This document shows positions 43,034 to 51,962 of a stretch of 64,000 nucleotides of DNA, one piece after another (the first letter of the stretch is position 1; each line of letters starts with the position of its first letter). The notes under the pieces were generated by a model. That model saw nothing but the letters and a program-made list of their open reading frames with translations. It was not told the origin of the DNA and did not search any database. A program made the translations under genes and the position numbers. The stretch is from Caproiciproducens sp. NJN-50 (lineage in GTDB: Bacteria > Bacillota > Clostridia > Oscillospirales > Acutalibacteraceae): NCBI RefSeq assembly GCF_004103755.1, contig NZ_CP035283.1, positions 1-64,000 of the forward strand. The letters are read 5' to 3'.

Positions 43034-44287
43034 GTGAAACATCGGGAAAAGATGTGGAACTCCAGCTTTTTGATCCTTTGGCAGGGACAGCTTGTCTCTA
43101 CGGCGGGCGATGCGGTTTACAGCATTGCGCTGGGCTTCTGGGTGCTGGCCGCCACGGGCTCCACCGCGCTGATGGGAACGCTGATGGCGGCCTCCACGCT
43201 GCCCGGCGTGCTCGTCTCCCCGTTCGCGGGCGTTCTGATCGACCGCTCGCATAAAAAGAGGCTGTTTATTTTGATGGATATCCTTCGCGGAGCCTGCGTC
43301 CTGCTGCTCGCGGCCGCGGCCTGGCGCGGCCGCCTCGCCGTGTGGATGGTGTTCGCGGCGGGGGTCATCCTGAGCCTGTGCGGCGCGGTGTTCCAGCCCG
43401 GAATCCTGTCCTCCGTGCCGGATCTTGTTCCGAGGGAAAAGATCGCAAACGCCAATTCCGCCTTTTCCGTCGTGACCTCCGGCTCCAACCTGGCCGGCAG
43501 CGTCGCGGGCGGATTTCTGTATCAGGCGCTCGGCGCGCCCGCGCTGTTTCTGTTCGACGGGCTGTCCTTTCTGTTTTCGGGCGGCTCGCTGGGTTTTGTC
43601 GGCATTCCGGACGGCAGACGGACCGAAAAGGTCAGCTTCCTTGAAGATATGAGAGACGGCTTTCGCTATATTTGGAGGCAGCCCGGACTCCGGCTGATTC
43701 TGGCGGCCGCCGCGGTGTGCAATTTCTGCTCGTTCGTCGGCATCACGCTGATCCTTCCGCTCTGCCGCGCCACGCCCTTTCTCGGTTCCGGCGGATACGG
43801 CGTGGTGACGGGCAGCTTTATGAGCGGCACGATGCTCGGCTTCATCCTGTTTTCCGTGGTCGCGCTGAAACCGGGGATGATCGTGCCGGCCTACGTCGCG
43901 GGATGCCTTGTCAGCAATCTGGGCTTCATCGCCGGGATCAACCAGAATTCGCTGTTTCCCATGGTCGTGCTGGTTGCTTTGGGCGGCTTTGCCAATTCGC
44001 TGATCAATGTTCTCTTCATGACCGCCGTACAGAGCTCGACCGCGCAGGAGGTGCGCGGAAAGGTGATGTCTTTTATGGCGATGATGACGCAGGGGCTGAC
44101 CCCGTTCGCAATGGCGCTGGGCGGGATGCTGGGCGAGGCGTTCCCGCTGCGCGCGGTGATTTCCGCCGCGTTTGCCGGTTCGCTGATTTTTCTGCTGTTC
44201 ACCGCCTTCAGCCGGAACTGCCGGGAATATATGGCCGGGGACGGAGCCGCCGCGGTTCCCGGAGCGGAAGACAAGCCGGAGCCATAA
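43034..44287 (+). CDS. MFS transporter, probable efflux protein
   Basis: 417-residue major facilitator with 12 predicted helices, of the MFS_3 / macrolide-efflux-like group: SSFLILWQGQLVSTAGDAVY at the start, the first-loop motif PFAGVLIDRSHKKRLFILMD, and GSNLAGSVAGGFLYQALGAP in the middle. GTG 43034 preceded by AAAGGAAG is the start; the longer upstream frame is noise. Substrate unknown; relatives export drugs. It is followed by an unrelated membrane gene on the same strand. Confidence 0.88.
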   Translation: MKHREKMWNSSFLILWQGQLVSTAGDAVYSIALGFWVLAATGSTALMGTLMAASTLPGVLVSPFAGVLIDRSHKKRLFILMDILRGACVLLLAAAAWRGRLAVWMVFAAGVILSLCGAVFQPGILSSVPDLVPREKIANANSAFSVVTSGSNLAGSVAGGFLYQALGAPALFLFDGLSFLFSGGSLGFVGIPDGRRTEKVSFLEDMRDGFRYIWRQPGLRLILAAAAVCNFCSFVGITLILPLCRATPFLGSGGYGVVTGSFMSGTMLGFILFSVVALKPGMIVPAYVAGCLVSNLGFIAGINQNSLFPMVVLVALGGFANSLINVLFMTAVQSSTAQEVRGKVMSFMAMMTQGLTPFAMALGGMLGEAFPLRAVISAAFAGSLIFLLFTAFSRNCREYMAGDGAAAVPGAEDKPEP

Positions 44288-44379
44288 TTTTGAATCCTGA
44301 TTTTCTTTTCCCCATGAATTTTCCTCCTTTTCTGACGTATCATAAAAATGAGGAAAATTTTGGGAATGGCGGTGGGCGC

Positions 44380-45078
44380 TTGAAAACCGTTTTGATTCAC
44401 AGAAAACCGCGCACCCGGCGGGGGGAGACCCTGTTGGGCATTCTGGTTGTTGCGGCCGGGCTTGCCCTTTTCATCCTTTTGACGGCGGCGCTGTGCCGGC
44501 CGGTGACGGCTCTGCTCTCGAACCCGGGCCTCATGCGCGCCGCCGTCCAGCAAAAGGGCTTTTGGGGGGTTTTGATGTTTTTCGGCGTCGAAGTCCTTCA
44601 GGGGTTCCTGCCGATCCCTCTCGAGGTGACGACGGTCGCCGCCGGCTATATTTTCGGCCCGCTGGGCGGCTTTCTTCTGACTGCGGCCTCCGTGCTCTGC
44701 TCCACCGCGCTGGTCTTTTATCTCTCCAAGCTGTTCGGGGAGCGTTTCTTTCAGTTTTTGTTTCCGCGCGGGAAAAGCCCGTGGATTCTGCGGGACGAAA
44801 AAGCGCGCGGCTGGGCGACCTGGATCGTGTTTCTGGTGCCCGGCCTGCCGAAACGCCTGTTCATCTTTTCCGCCGCGCTGGTGCCTCAGAGATTTTCGGA
44901 TTTTCTGGTGATCTCCACCCTGGCCCGCATGCCCGCGCTGCTGGTCTGCTCTTTCGGCGGGCATGCGCTCGGCAGCGGGAACTACGGCCGAGCGGTGCTG
45001 CTGCTCTGCGCCGTGGCGGTGCCGGCGGCTGCGGCGTTCCTCATTTACCGCCAGGCGACAGGGAGGAAGAATAGATAG
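44380..45078 (+). CDS. VTT-domain (SNARE-associated/TVP38) membrane protein
   Basis: 232-residue protein with about five helices and the VTT fold: PLEVTTVAAGYIFGPLGGFL, then STALVFYLSKLFGERFFQFL, and WIVFLVPGLPKRLFIFSAAL with the conserved proline-containing re-entrant part. Such proteins act in lipid or small-molecule transport across the membrane. I chose the TTG at 44380 with GGTGGG upstream because no ATG is in frame nearby; the long frame reaching back to 43672 merely overlaps the MFS gene. Confidence 0.8.
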   Translation: MKTVLIHRKPRTRRGETLLGILVVAAGLALFILLTAALCRPVTALLSNPGLMRAAVQQKGFWGVLMFFGVEVLQGFLPIPLEVTTVAAGYIFGPLGGFLLTAASVLCSTALVFYLSKLFGERFFQFLFPRGKSPWILRDEKARGWATWIVFLVPGLPKRLFIFSAALVPQRFSDFLVISTLARMPALLVCSFGGHALGSGNYGRAVLLLCAVAVPAAAAFLIYRQATGRKNR

Positions 45079-45245
45079 AAAAGAATGAGTATGATAAAAT
45101 ACAAAGCGGAAAAAAGCCAGTAAAGAAATTGAATTCGTTGTGCGGTGCGGCCCTGCGATTTTCTTTCATAATATATTTCTAATATTTTGGTTAATGCCAA
45201 AACGAGCAGCCAAAGAAAAAGCATGAAAATCGCAAAATCTTTCAA
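45045..45245 (-). CDS. Possible small membrane protein
   Basis: 66 residues with two hydrophobic helices (FAIFMLFLWLLVLALTKI and FLYWLFSALYFIILILFYLF) separated by a basic loop. It starts at TTG with no strong ribosome site and overlaps the end of the VTT gene. It may be real or a remnant of the decayed membrane gene next to it. Confidence 0.35.
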   Translation of the reverse strand: MKDFAIFMLFLWLLVLALTKILEIYYERKSQGRTAQRIQFLYWLFSALYFIILILFYLFFLPVAWR

Positions 45246-45314
45246 GGCGGACCACTTCTTTCTGAAAAACTTTTCGTCTTTCCCGGTTCCGCGCAGCGGC
45301 TGCGGACCATTTTC

Positions 45315-45660
45315 CTATTTTTCCGTGTGCTGACTTCCACACCTGTTTTCCCGGTTTTTTGCGCTGCGGGGCGGCGGCATCAAAAACGGGAATCGATGAA
45401 TGAGGTACTTTAACATGATAGCGGCCGCGTCGAGCGCCGCCACATACCAAAACTCCGGAGGCGGGACCAAAAGCGCGCAGCTGGTCATCGCGAGGATGTT
45501 GGATAAAATGAAAACGGCCGTGTGCTTTTCCGTGAAACGGAGGCCCTTTCCACCCAAACGGCCTCGCAAGCCAGAAGTAGAATCGCGGCGGCTTTTGCCA
45601 TGATGACAGTTAAACCCGGATCGGCCCAGAAGATAGCCTGTTCACCTCATTTCAAATCCC
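45315..45660 (-). pseudogene. Possible decayed membrane-protein gene
   Basis: The minus strand has an open stretch of 84 codons (HTAVFILSNILAMTSCALLV, then FWYVAALDAAAIMLKYLIHR) without a good start. In another frame just upstream lies VIMAKAAAILLLACEAVW, which would join it if one base were lost near 45560. This looks like a frameshifted membrane protein. The rest of the gap to 45826 is noncoding with family-A-like scraps. Confidence 0.35.
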
Positions 45661-45826
45661 ACTAATATACCGATTGGACCCCCCGTTTTGTTACACATTT
45701 TTCTGAAAAATTTTATAAATTCAGGTCACCGTGCGGCCGCTTCGGCGGCGCTGCCGTTCCGCGCGCGGCCCGCCTGGAGAAAAGGCGCAAAACACGGAGA
45801 CTTTTCGCCTTTAGCCGATAAAAGTG

Positions 45827-45855
45827 TTGACTTGAGTCGGAAACCATTTTATAAT
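45827..45855 (+). promoter_or_regulatory. Promoter of the ilvBNC operon
   Basis: TTGACT (45827-45832), 17-base spacer, TATAAT (45850-45855). The leader would be only about 35 bases, so there is no room for a T-box or leader-peptide attenuator, the usual controls for these genes in Firmicutes. Confidence 0.82.
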
Positions 45856-45896
45856 GAAAAACAATACATTCAAACGAAAGCAAGGGAGTGGTACGT

Positions 45897-47525
45897 TTGA
45901 TCACCGGAGCCGAAATCATGGTCAGATGCCTTGAAAGCGAGCAGGTCGGGCTGGTATTCGGCTATCCGGGCGCGGCCATCTGCCCTTTTTACGATTCTCT
46001 GTCCCAGTCGAAGATCCGCCATATTCTGGTGCGGCAGGAGCAGAACGCCGCGCACGCCGCGAGCGGCTACGCCCGCGCCTGCGGGAAGCCGGGCGTGTGC
46101 GTGGCGACCTCCGGGCCCGGCGCGACGAACCTGATCACCGGGATCGCGACCGCGTACATGGACTCGATCCCGCTGATCGCGATCACCGGGCAGGTCAACC
46201 AATGGCTCTTGGGACGCGACGTGTTCCAGGAAGCGGACATCACCGGCGCGTGCGAATCGTTTACGAAGCACTCCTATCTGGTCAAGGACGTTTCCGATCT
46301 GCCGCGCGTGTTCAAGGAAGCGTTTCACATCGCTTCCACAGGAAGGCCCGGCCCGGTCCTGATCGATATCCCGACGGACGTGCAGACGGCTGAGATCGGG
46401 TCGTTCGACTATCCCCAGAAGGCGGAGATCGCCGGGTACAGGCCGCGCACGCAGGGTCACGCCGTGCAGGTCCGCCGCGCGGCGGAGGCGGTGCGCAAGT
46501 CGAAGCGGCCGCTGATCGTCTGCGGCGGCGGGGTCGTGAGCGCCGCCGCGCGGGAAGAGCTGATCTCGTTCGCGCAGGAAAATCAGATCCCGGTGGTTTC
46601 CACCATGATGGGCCTCGGCGTGATGCCGATGGACAGCCCGCTCTACTTCGGCATGATCGGCATGCACGGGCACGAAAACGCCAACCGCGCGATTCACGCG
46701 GCGGACTGCATCCTGCTCTGCGGGGCCAGGGTCGGGGACCGCGCGGTCAACGATCCGGAAAAAATCACGGAAAAATCCATGATTATCCACATCGACGTCG
46801 ACCCGGCGGAAATCGGCAAGAACATGGATGTGGATATTCCGATCGTCGGGGACGTCCGCCTGGTGCTGAAAAGCCTTGCGCAGCAGATGGGCGCCGCGCC
46901 GGAGACCGGCGAGTGGGTGCGGCGGCTGGCGCGGGACAAGGCGGAGTTCGTCCCGCACGGCACGCCGCAGAACGGCACGGGCTTTGTGGAGCCGCGGTCG
47001 TTCTTCCGCGCGCTTTCCGCCATGATGCGGGAAAACGCGATCCTGATTTCCGACGTGGGCCAGAACCAGATCTGGGCGGCGTCCAGCTTCAACGTGAAGC
47101 TGGGGCGGTTCCTCACCTCCGGGGGGCTGGGAACCATGGGGTATTCCCTGCCGGCGGCCGTCGGGGCAAAGCTGGCCAAGCCGGACCGGCAGGTGGTCTG
47201 CATCTGCGGGGACGGGGCGTTCCAGATGTCGATGTGCGAGCTTGCGACGCTCTGCGAAAGCGGCGCGGAGGTCAAAATCGTTTTAATGCAGAATTCCCGC
47301 CTTGGGATGGTTTGGGAACTTCAGAACAGGTATTACGGGGGGCGCTGCCCCGCGACGGAACTTGAGGGCAACCCGGATTTTGTCGCGCTGGCGGGGGCCT
47401 ACGGCATCCGGTCGGCGCTGGCGGACTCCAACGGTTCCGCCGAGCGCCTCGCCCGCGAAATGCTGGAAAGCAGAGGGCCGTTTCTGCTGGTGTGCCGGGT
47501 CGATCCCGGCGCGCCGACGCTGTGA
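45897..47525 (+). CDS. ilvB: Acetolactate synthase large subunit
   Basis: 542-residue thiamine-diphosphate enzyme joining pyruvate with pyruvate or 2-oxobutyrate, the first common step of branched-chain amino acid synthesis. The catalytic glutamate is in LVRQEQNAAHAASGYAR, the ThDP/metal motif starts at CGDGAFQM and closes at LMQNSRLGMV (QN instead of the usual NN). TTG 45897 fits the GGGAG at 45884-45888 better than GTG 45888. The regulatory subunit follows after 14 bases. Confidence 0.96.
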   Translation: MITGAEIMVRCLESEQVGLVFGYPGAAICPFYDSLSQSKIRHILVRQEQNAAHAASGYARACGKPGVCVATSGPGATNLITGIATAYMDSIPLIAITGQVNQWLLGRDVFQEADITGACESFTKHSYLVKDVSDLPRVFKEAFHIASTGRPGPVLIDIPTDVQTAEIGSFDYPQKAEIAGYRPRTQGHAVQVRRAAEAVRKSKRPLIVCGGGVVSAAAREELISFAQENQIPVVSTMMGLGVMPMDSPLYFGMIGMHGHENANRAIHAADCILLCGARVGDRAVNDPEKITEKSMIIHIDVDPAEIGKNMDVDIPIVGDVRLVLKSLAQQMGAAPETGEWVRRLARDKAEFVPHGTPQNGTGFVEPRSFFRALSAMMRENAILISDVGQNQIWAASSFNVKLGRFLTSGGLGTMGYSLPAAVGAKLAKPDRQVVCICGDGAFQMSMCELATLCESGAEVKIVLMQNSRLGMVWELQNRYYGGRCPATELEGNPDFVALAGAYGIRSALADSNGSAERLAREMLESRGPFLLVCRVDPGAPTL

Positions 47526-47539
47526 GGGAGGGGAGCCGC

Positions 47540-48040
47540 ATGAAACACACTCTTTCCGTTCTTGTGGAGAATCAGCCGGGCGTCCTTTCCCGCGTGGCGA
47601 GCCTTTTCGCGCGCCGGGGCTTCAACATCGACAGCCTCGCCGTCGGGACGACGCAGAACCCTAAGATCTCCCGCATGACCATCCTGGTCGACGGCGACGA
47701 TCATCTCGTGGAGCAGGTGGAAAAGCAGCTGAACAAGCTGATCCCGGTCATCAAGGTGAAGGTTCTGGAGCCGGGGGCGTTCGTCAGCAGCGAACTGACG
47801 CTGGTCAAGGTCGCCTGCAAGCCCAAGCAGCACGCGGAGGTGCTCAACGTCGCGCGGCTGATGGGCGCGGACGTGATCGACGTGGCCGCCGCCTCCCTGA
47901 CCCTGCGGTTCGCCGGCGACGAGGAGCGGAGCCGCACCCTGCTGGAGCTGCTGACGCCCTACGGCCTGCGCGAGGTCGTGCGCGCCGGGTCGATCGCAAT
48001 CGAAAAAGGGTCCGGGGTATTAAAGAACAATAAGGAATAA
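47540..48040 (+). CDS. ilvN: Acetolactate synthase small (regulatory) subunit
   Basis: 166 residues: an N-terminal ACT domain (LSVLVENQPGVLSRVASLFA; GFNIDSLAVG) that binds the feedback inhibitor valine, and the C-terminal ALS-small domain (ELTLVKVACKPKQHAEVLNV; ITTG-like end region). GGGAGGGGAG precedes the ATG. Partners with the large subunit just upstream. Standard length and composition. Usually named ilvN or ilvH. Confidence 0.96.
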   Translation: MKHTLSVLVENQPGVLSRVASLFARRGFNIDSLAVGTTQNPKISRMTILVDGDDHLVEQVEKQLNKLIPVIKVKVLEPGAFVSSELTLVKVACKPKQHAEVLNVARLMGADVIDVAAASLTLRFAGDEERSRTLLELLTPYGLREVVRAGSIAIEKGSGVLKNNKE

Positions 48041-48115
48041 CAGCGGAACACCTATGCAAAGCCATTATTCTTTATTTAATAAATTTATAGCCGAAAGGCC
48101 AGGGGGAATGTAAAA

Positions 48116-49117
48116 ATGCCAAAGATCTATTATGAATCCGACTGTGACATCAATCTGATGAAGGGAAAGACAGTCGCGATTATCGGCTATGGCAGCCAGG
48201 GCCACGCGCACGCGCTGAACCTGCACGACAGCGGAGTCGACGTCATCGTAGGCCTTTACGAAGGCAGCAAGAGCCGCGCGAAAGCGGAAGCCGCGGGGCT
48301 GAAGGTCCTCACTGTGCCGGAAGCGACCAAGGCCGCCGATATTATTATGATTCTGATTCCGGACGAGAGACAGGCCGACATGTATAAAAAGGACATCGAG
48401 CCTTATCTGACGGAGGGCAAGGCCCTCGCGTTCGCGCACGGCTTCAACATCCACTTTAAGCAGATCACGCCGCCGAAGAACATCGACGTGTTCATGATCG
48501 CCCCGAAGGGTCCGGGCCACACGGTCCGCAGCGAATACACGGCGGGCAAGGGCGTGCCGTGCCTGATCGCGGTGGAGCAGGACTACACCGGCCACGCGCA
48601 CGACATCGGCCTGGCGTACGGCGCGGGACTCGGCGCGGCGCGGGCGGCCATCATGGAGACGACGTTCAAGATCGAGACGGAGACCGACCTGTTCGGCGAG
48701 CAGTGCGTGCTGTGCGGCGGCGTGACCGCCCTGATGAAGGCCGGGTTCGAGACGCTGGTCGAAGCGGGCTACGCGCCGGAAAACGCCTATTTCGAGTGTA
48801 TCCATGAAATGAAGCTGATCGTAGACCTGATCTACCGCGGCGGGTTCTCGCTGATGCGCTACTCGATCTCCGACACGGCGGAATTCGGCGACTACGAGAC
48901 CGGCAAGCGGCTCATCACGGACGAGACAAAGAAGGAAATGAAGAAGGTCCTCTCCGAAATCCAGGACGGCTCGTTCGCGTCCAAGTGGATCGCGGAAAAC
49001 AAGAACGGACGCGCGCATTTCAGCGCCTGCCGCCGCATCGAGGCCGAGCATCAGCTTGAGTCCGTCGGCAAGGAGCTGCGCAAAATGTATTCTTGGAACA
49101 ACGACCCGATCGACTGA
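48116..49117 (+). CDS. ilvC: Ketol-acid reductoisomerase
   Basis: 333-residue class I enzyme that isomerises and reduces acetolactate with NADPH and magnesium. The Rossmann motif is AIIGYGSQGHAHALNL (20-35), the metal site DLFGEQCVLCGG with a second Glu in ECIHEMKLIVDLIYRGG, and the C-terminal knotted domain is complete. It lies 75 bases after the small subunit and ends the operon. Its TGA is followed directly by a family-A hairpin (49118-49132). Confidence 0.97.
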   Translation: MPKIYYESDCDINLMKGKTVAIIGYGSQGHAHALNLHDSGVDVIVGLYEGSKSRAKAEAAGLKVLTVPEATKAADIIMILIPDERQADMYKKDIEPYLTEGKALAFAHGFNIHFKQITPPKNIDVFMIAPKGPGHTVRSEYTAGKGVPCLIAVEQDYTGHAHDIGLAYGAGLGAARAAIMETTFKIETETDLFGEQCVLCGGVTALMKAGFETLVEAGYAPENAYFECIHEMKLIVDLIYRGGFSLMRYSISDTAEFGDYETGKRLITDETKKEMKKVLSEIQDGSFASKWIAENKNGRAHFSACRRIEAEHQLESVGKELRKMYSWNNDPID

Positions 49118-49275
49118 GCAGCGTACCGCTGCATCTTCGGCCCGCTGGTCGGAATCTCCCGAAAGCGAAAGCCGGGAACGCCGTAGGCGCGAAAAGACAC
49201 TATGTGTCCGCCGTAGGCGCGAAAGACACTATGTGTCCGCCGGGCGCGAAAGACGCTGTGCGTCCACGATTCAGA
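49118..49275 (+). repeat. Family A repeat with iterated second hairpin
   Basis: Begins after the ilvC stop with GCAGCG-TAC-CGCTGC, then CCCGAAAGCGAAAGCCGGGAA. At 49179-49264 the end piece is iterated three times with a period of 27-30 bases; the hairpin stems vary together: GACAC/GTGTC twice, then GACGC/GCGTC. Confidence 0.9.
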
Positions 49276-49289
49276 TAGCCCGCCGAAGC

Positions 49290-49861
49290 GTATGCTGTGG
49301 GAATAAAATCAGGCCGCGCGGATGCATCAGCATTTGCGCGGCCTTCTGTCGGCGGCCCCCGTTTGGCGGACCATGGGATGGACCGGGGAATAGAGAACTT
49401 TCTTACATACACTGTGCCCAATGCACCGGCATGCCCGCGCCGCTCCCCTCGCCGGACTGTTCCCGTCAGGGCTTCGGCCAATGGAGGAAGGGCGCTCCGA
49501 ATTTTAAACTTCTTTTCACGCTTCGCACTCGCTTTCCCGCCCGGCCCCGTTCCGGGCGGAGAAAGCCGGCCCGTTTCCCTCAAGGGGAAGAACCGCCGGC
49601 GGGCGGCGTGCCGCCGCTCCCTTCAGCCCGCCGATCGGAACGGCAGAAAACCGTTCGCTTTGTTTGGCGGGACAGAGGTTGGGAACTTCCGATAGGCGAA
49701 ACCGCGTCCGCTCGTTGGCACGTTCGTCCGGAGAACCGGCGCGCACGCAAGGACTTTGCCTTTGGGAGACTCCCTGAACCGTCCTGCCAAACCAAGCCGC
49801 AAATTCTCGCCGGTTCTGTATGGCAGGCTGAAGATGCAACGGTGCGTTGCCCGCAGGGCAC
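49290..49861. repeat. Family C cassette flank, ncRNA copy 3
   Basis: Homologous in reverse to 28838-29345 and partly to 11880-12041. Includes the GC hairpin AGGCCGCGC...GCGCGGCCT (49311-49345, terminator-like), the segment TTTAAACTTCTTTTCACGC, a family-A hairpin (GGCGGCGTGCCGCC) and the TTTGCCTTTGGGAGA block. A long open frame crosses it but is not conserved in the other copies. Confidence 0.72.
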
Positions 49862-50095
49862 AAAAAAGCACCGGTACGGAAATTTTTCATTCCATACACC
49901 GGCGCGCGTGAAAAGCAGGTTGTTTTTCGCTCCCGCCTTTTTCCCCCCCTCTATACAAAAAGAAGAAAAAGAGGTATACTATTACCTGCAAATGCGCGGT
50001 TTTTACCGCTGTGTATGGAGGCTGCTTCTCCGTATGCAGGGGGCGGGGTGTTCCACCACCCTGTCCCTGCTTTGCACTTTTTATTGTGCTCTACG
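49862..50095 (-). ncRNA. Candidate structured small RNA, family C copy 3
   Basis: Predicted minus-strand transcript of about 234 nt. Promoter TTGAAT (50130-50125), 17-base spacer, TATAAT (50107-50102). Terminator stem 49868-49905 followed by TTTTTT (49867-49862) on this strand. Closing stem TGCAAA/TTTGCA (49987-49992 with 50071-50076); inner hairpins GCGGT/ACCGC, TATGGAG/CTCCGTA and GGGGTG/CACCC. Long-range pairing between 49984-49989 and 49915-49920 (GCAGGT with ACCTGC) is the compensated version of copy 1. Confidence 0.6.
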
Positions 50096-50139
50096 ATTCC
50101 TATTATAATCCTGTATTTACCAAAATTCAACTATAAATC

Positions 50140-50236
50140 TCTTCATTGATCTTGTTTATGAATTTTTGTTGGTCCAAGGCCCGGAGCCCCTTAACCGAAA
50201 TTTCTTCTATTATCTTTCTTTGTCCTCAGGCCGGAC
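50140..50236 (-). repeat. Family B repeat (inverted)
   Basis: One inverted unit: CCCCTTAACCGAAATTTCTT, then TTTGTCCTCAGGCCGG. Links ncRNA copy 3 to the family D module. Confidence 0.6.
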
Positions 50237-50673
50237 GGCCCCGTACTTTCGTAATCAGACGAAAGTACGCAAAGGCTGAGTCGGGGGGGACTTCAACTTC
50301 CCAACGGGAGGGGTACCTAAACGTCCCCCTGCACCCCGGCACCTGTCATGAAGTAACAACGAATTCTTACGCAAGTGCTTCCCATTGAACGATTCCCAAT
50401 CTTACGCCGTATGTAAAAAGGTAACTTTTTGAAGAATTTCAGCTTTTAGGTAAATACTTTGTGGCTTTAATTTTTCAGCCCCCGTCGTCCATGAAAAGCT
50501 GTTGTTAGAAGAACAGAAAAAATCTTTTTGACGGCTCCTGGGGGGTTCAGGGGGACCATCCGGTCCGGACGCGCCTACGGCATGCACGGCTTAAAAAGCA
50601 TTGTTGCTTCCCTGTTTTTCGCCGCTTCGGGAACGTAAATCGTAGATGCAGCGGTAGGCTGCCCCCCGTGCGA
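50237..50673 (-). repeat. Family D hairpin-rich module, copy 3 (inverted)
   Basis: About 437 bp matching 27970-28411 in reverse, including the 10-bp hairpin GTACTTTCGT/ACGAAAGTAC (50251-50276), the ACTTCAACTTCCCAACGGGA block, GGCACCTGTCATGAAG, and the CTGTT/AACAG, GGACC/GGTCC and AAGCA/TGCTT hairpins. The stretch between 50355 and 50470 is variable, as in the other copies. Confidence 0.75.
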
Positions 50674-50697
50674 ACTTTGCCTCCTTTCGTTCAAGGG

Positions 50698-51775
50698 TGA
50701 ATTAAAATAGCAAGTGCAACAGGAGGGTAGAAAGAGTCCACAAAAAGCCAAATCCATGATACAGTAGGAGTTGAAAAGACACCACTGAAGGAGAGGCTTT
50801 TTATGGACTACCACCATCTTACACCAAAAGAGCGCGCATTGATAGCCCAATTGTGGAATAACGGGATCAGTATGAGGCAGCTTGCACGCAGGTTGCAAAG
50901 GGATCCGGGCACAATCAGCCGGGAGATCAAGAGGAACCGTTCGGGACAAAAATATCTTAGCGTTCCGGCACGGGCCCGGTACCTTGAACGGCGAATGGAA
51001 TGCCGCCGGAAGAGGCTGTATCAAAACCCACGTCTGACAGCTTACATATCCGAAAAGCTTGAATTGTCATGGTCGCCCGAACAAATTGCCGGAAGAATCC
51101 GGTTAGACTATCCGGATGACCGGGACATGAAAATCTCGCACAGCAGCATATATCGGTGGCTACGCGCGGACTTGCTGCCACGTTCCGTACAACTTACGAT
51201 GAAACTGCGTCACTATGGCCGTCAGCATGGAGAAACTCGTGGGTACAAGGCCGGGGCGCGGGAAATCCGGGAGAGAAGCAAAGAAGCTCTACGCAGAAAG
51301 AGACTTGGAGACTGGGAAGCTGACACGATCGGGTTCGGACAAGCAAAACGCGCTTATTTGCTGAATGTGACCGACCGAAAAAGTCGATACTGCTGCCTGG
51401 CCGTCCTGCGCAACATCAGACGGGAAGAAGTCATGCGGGGCTTTGAGTTCTTCTTTGAAGGCGGAAAGGTTCCGCTCCGCACGGTAACGTCGGATCGAGG
51501 GATCGAATTCAACTGCCACCGTGAATTTGAGAGCCGCTTTGAAGCGTTGTATTATTACACTCGCCCAGCCTCTCCGTGGCAGAAGCCAACTGTGGAAAAT
51601 ACGAACGGATTGATTCGTCAGTTTTTCCCCAGAGGAACCCGTTTTACAGAACTTACCCCAGAAGCCGTGGCATTTGTCATGGAGCGTCTCAACGACCGCC
51701 CGCGTAAATGTTTGAATTGGAAAACTCCTGCTGAAGTCATTTCTTCTTATCTGTTGCACTTCACTTGACAATTCA
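50698..51775 (+). mobile_element. IS30-family insertion sequence, copy 2
   Basis: 1078 bp, same ends and length as 37754-38831 but in the opposite orientation. The flank beside the transposase start (CCTCCTTTCGTTCAAGGG) is identical in both copies; the other flanks differ slightly but both give the CGAAAG arm of the palindrome. Left and right inverted repeats are 25 bp, imperfect. Confidence 0.92.
50803..51768 (+). CDS. IS30-family transposase, copy 2
   Basis: 321-residue DDE transposase, intact, with Trp119, Ala162, Gly177 and Ala184 where copy 1 has Ser, Val, Val and Val. HTH at the N-terminus, catalytic motifs GDWEADTI, TSDRGIEF and PTVENTNG. GGAG precedes the ATG. The two genes are otherwise nearly identical, so transposition or duplication is recent, and this copy is the better candidate for the active enzyme. 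Confidence 0.95.
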   Translation: MDYHHLTPKERALIAQLWNNGISMRQLARRLQRDPGTISREIKRNRSGQKYLSVPARARYLERRMECRRKRLYQNPRLTAYISEKLELSWSPEQIAGRIRLDYPDDRDMKISHSSIYRWLRADLLPRSVQLTMKLRHYGRQHGETRGYKAGAREIRERSKEALRRKRLGDWEADTIGFGQAKRAYLLNVTDRKSRYCCLAVLRNIRREEVMRGFEFFFEGGKVPLRTVTSDRGIEFNCHREFESRFEALYYYTRPASPWQKPTVENTNGLIRQFFPRGTRFTELTPEAVAFVMERLNDRPRKCLNWKTPAEVISSYLLHFT

Positions 51776-51900
51776 CCCAAGACCGAAAGGAGGGGCCTGC
51801 GCGGCCTGAGCGCAAGAGTAGAAGTAAGAAGAAATTAGGGTTAAGAGCCACCGAGCCTCAGGTCCGCAAAAGATCGGCCCTGTCCGGCCTGAGCGCAAAA
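51776..51900 (+). repeat. Family B unit after IS30 copy 2
   Basis: One complete 80-bp unit nearly identical to the first unit at 38856, followed by GCCTGAGCGCAAAA. The flank of the second IS is thus the same repeat as that of the first. Confidence 0.8.
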
Positions 51901-51962
51901 AATCCCTCGTCCGCCGCAGGCAGACAGGAAGCATCATAACCGGAAAACAGAAAGGACGGAAA

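Noticed and set aside
43672..45078. Open frame of 468 codons over the MFS and VTT genes
   Set aside because: The first half is an out-of-frame reading of the MFS gene; only the part from 44380 encodes a recognisable VTT protein.
45620..45896. T-box or leader-peptide attenuator before ilvB
   Set aside because: No T-box sequence (TGGNACC type) or terminator is present and the promoter is too close to the start codon.
49179..49264. CRISPR-like look of regularly spaced short repeats
   Set aside because: The units are directly tandem with no unique spacers, and no cas genes are near.
49056..50108. Open frame of 350 codons starting within ilvC and crossing the repeats
   Set aside because: It spans family A, family C and the small-RNA core; the frame is not kept in the other copies and the composition is that of repeat DNA.
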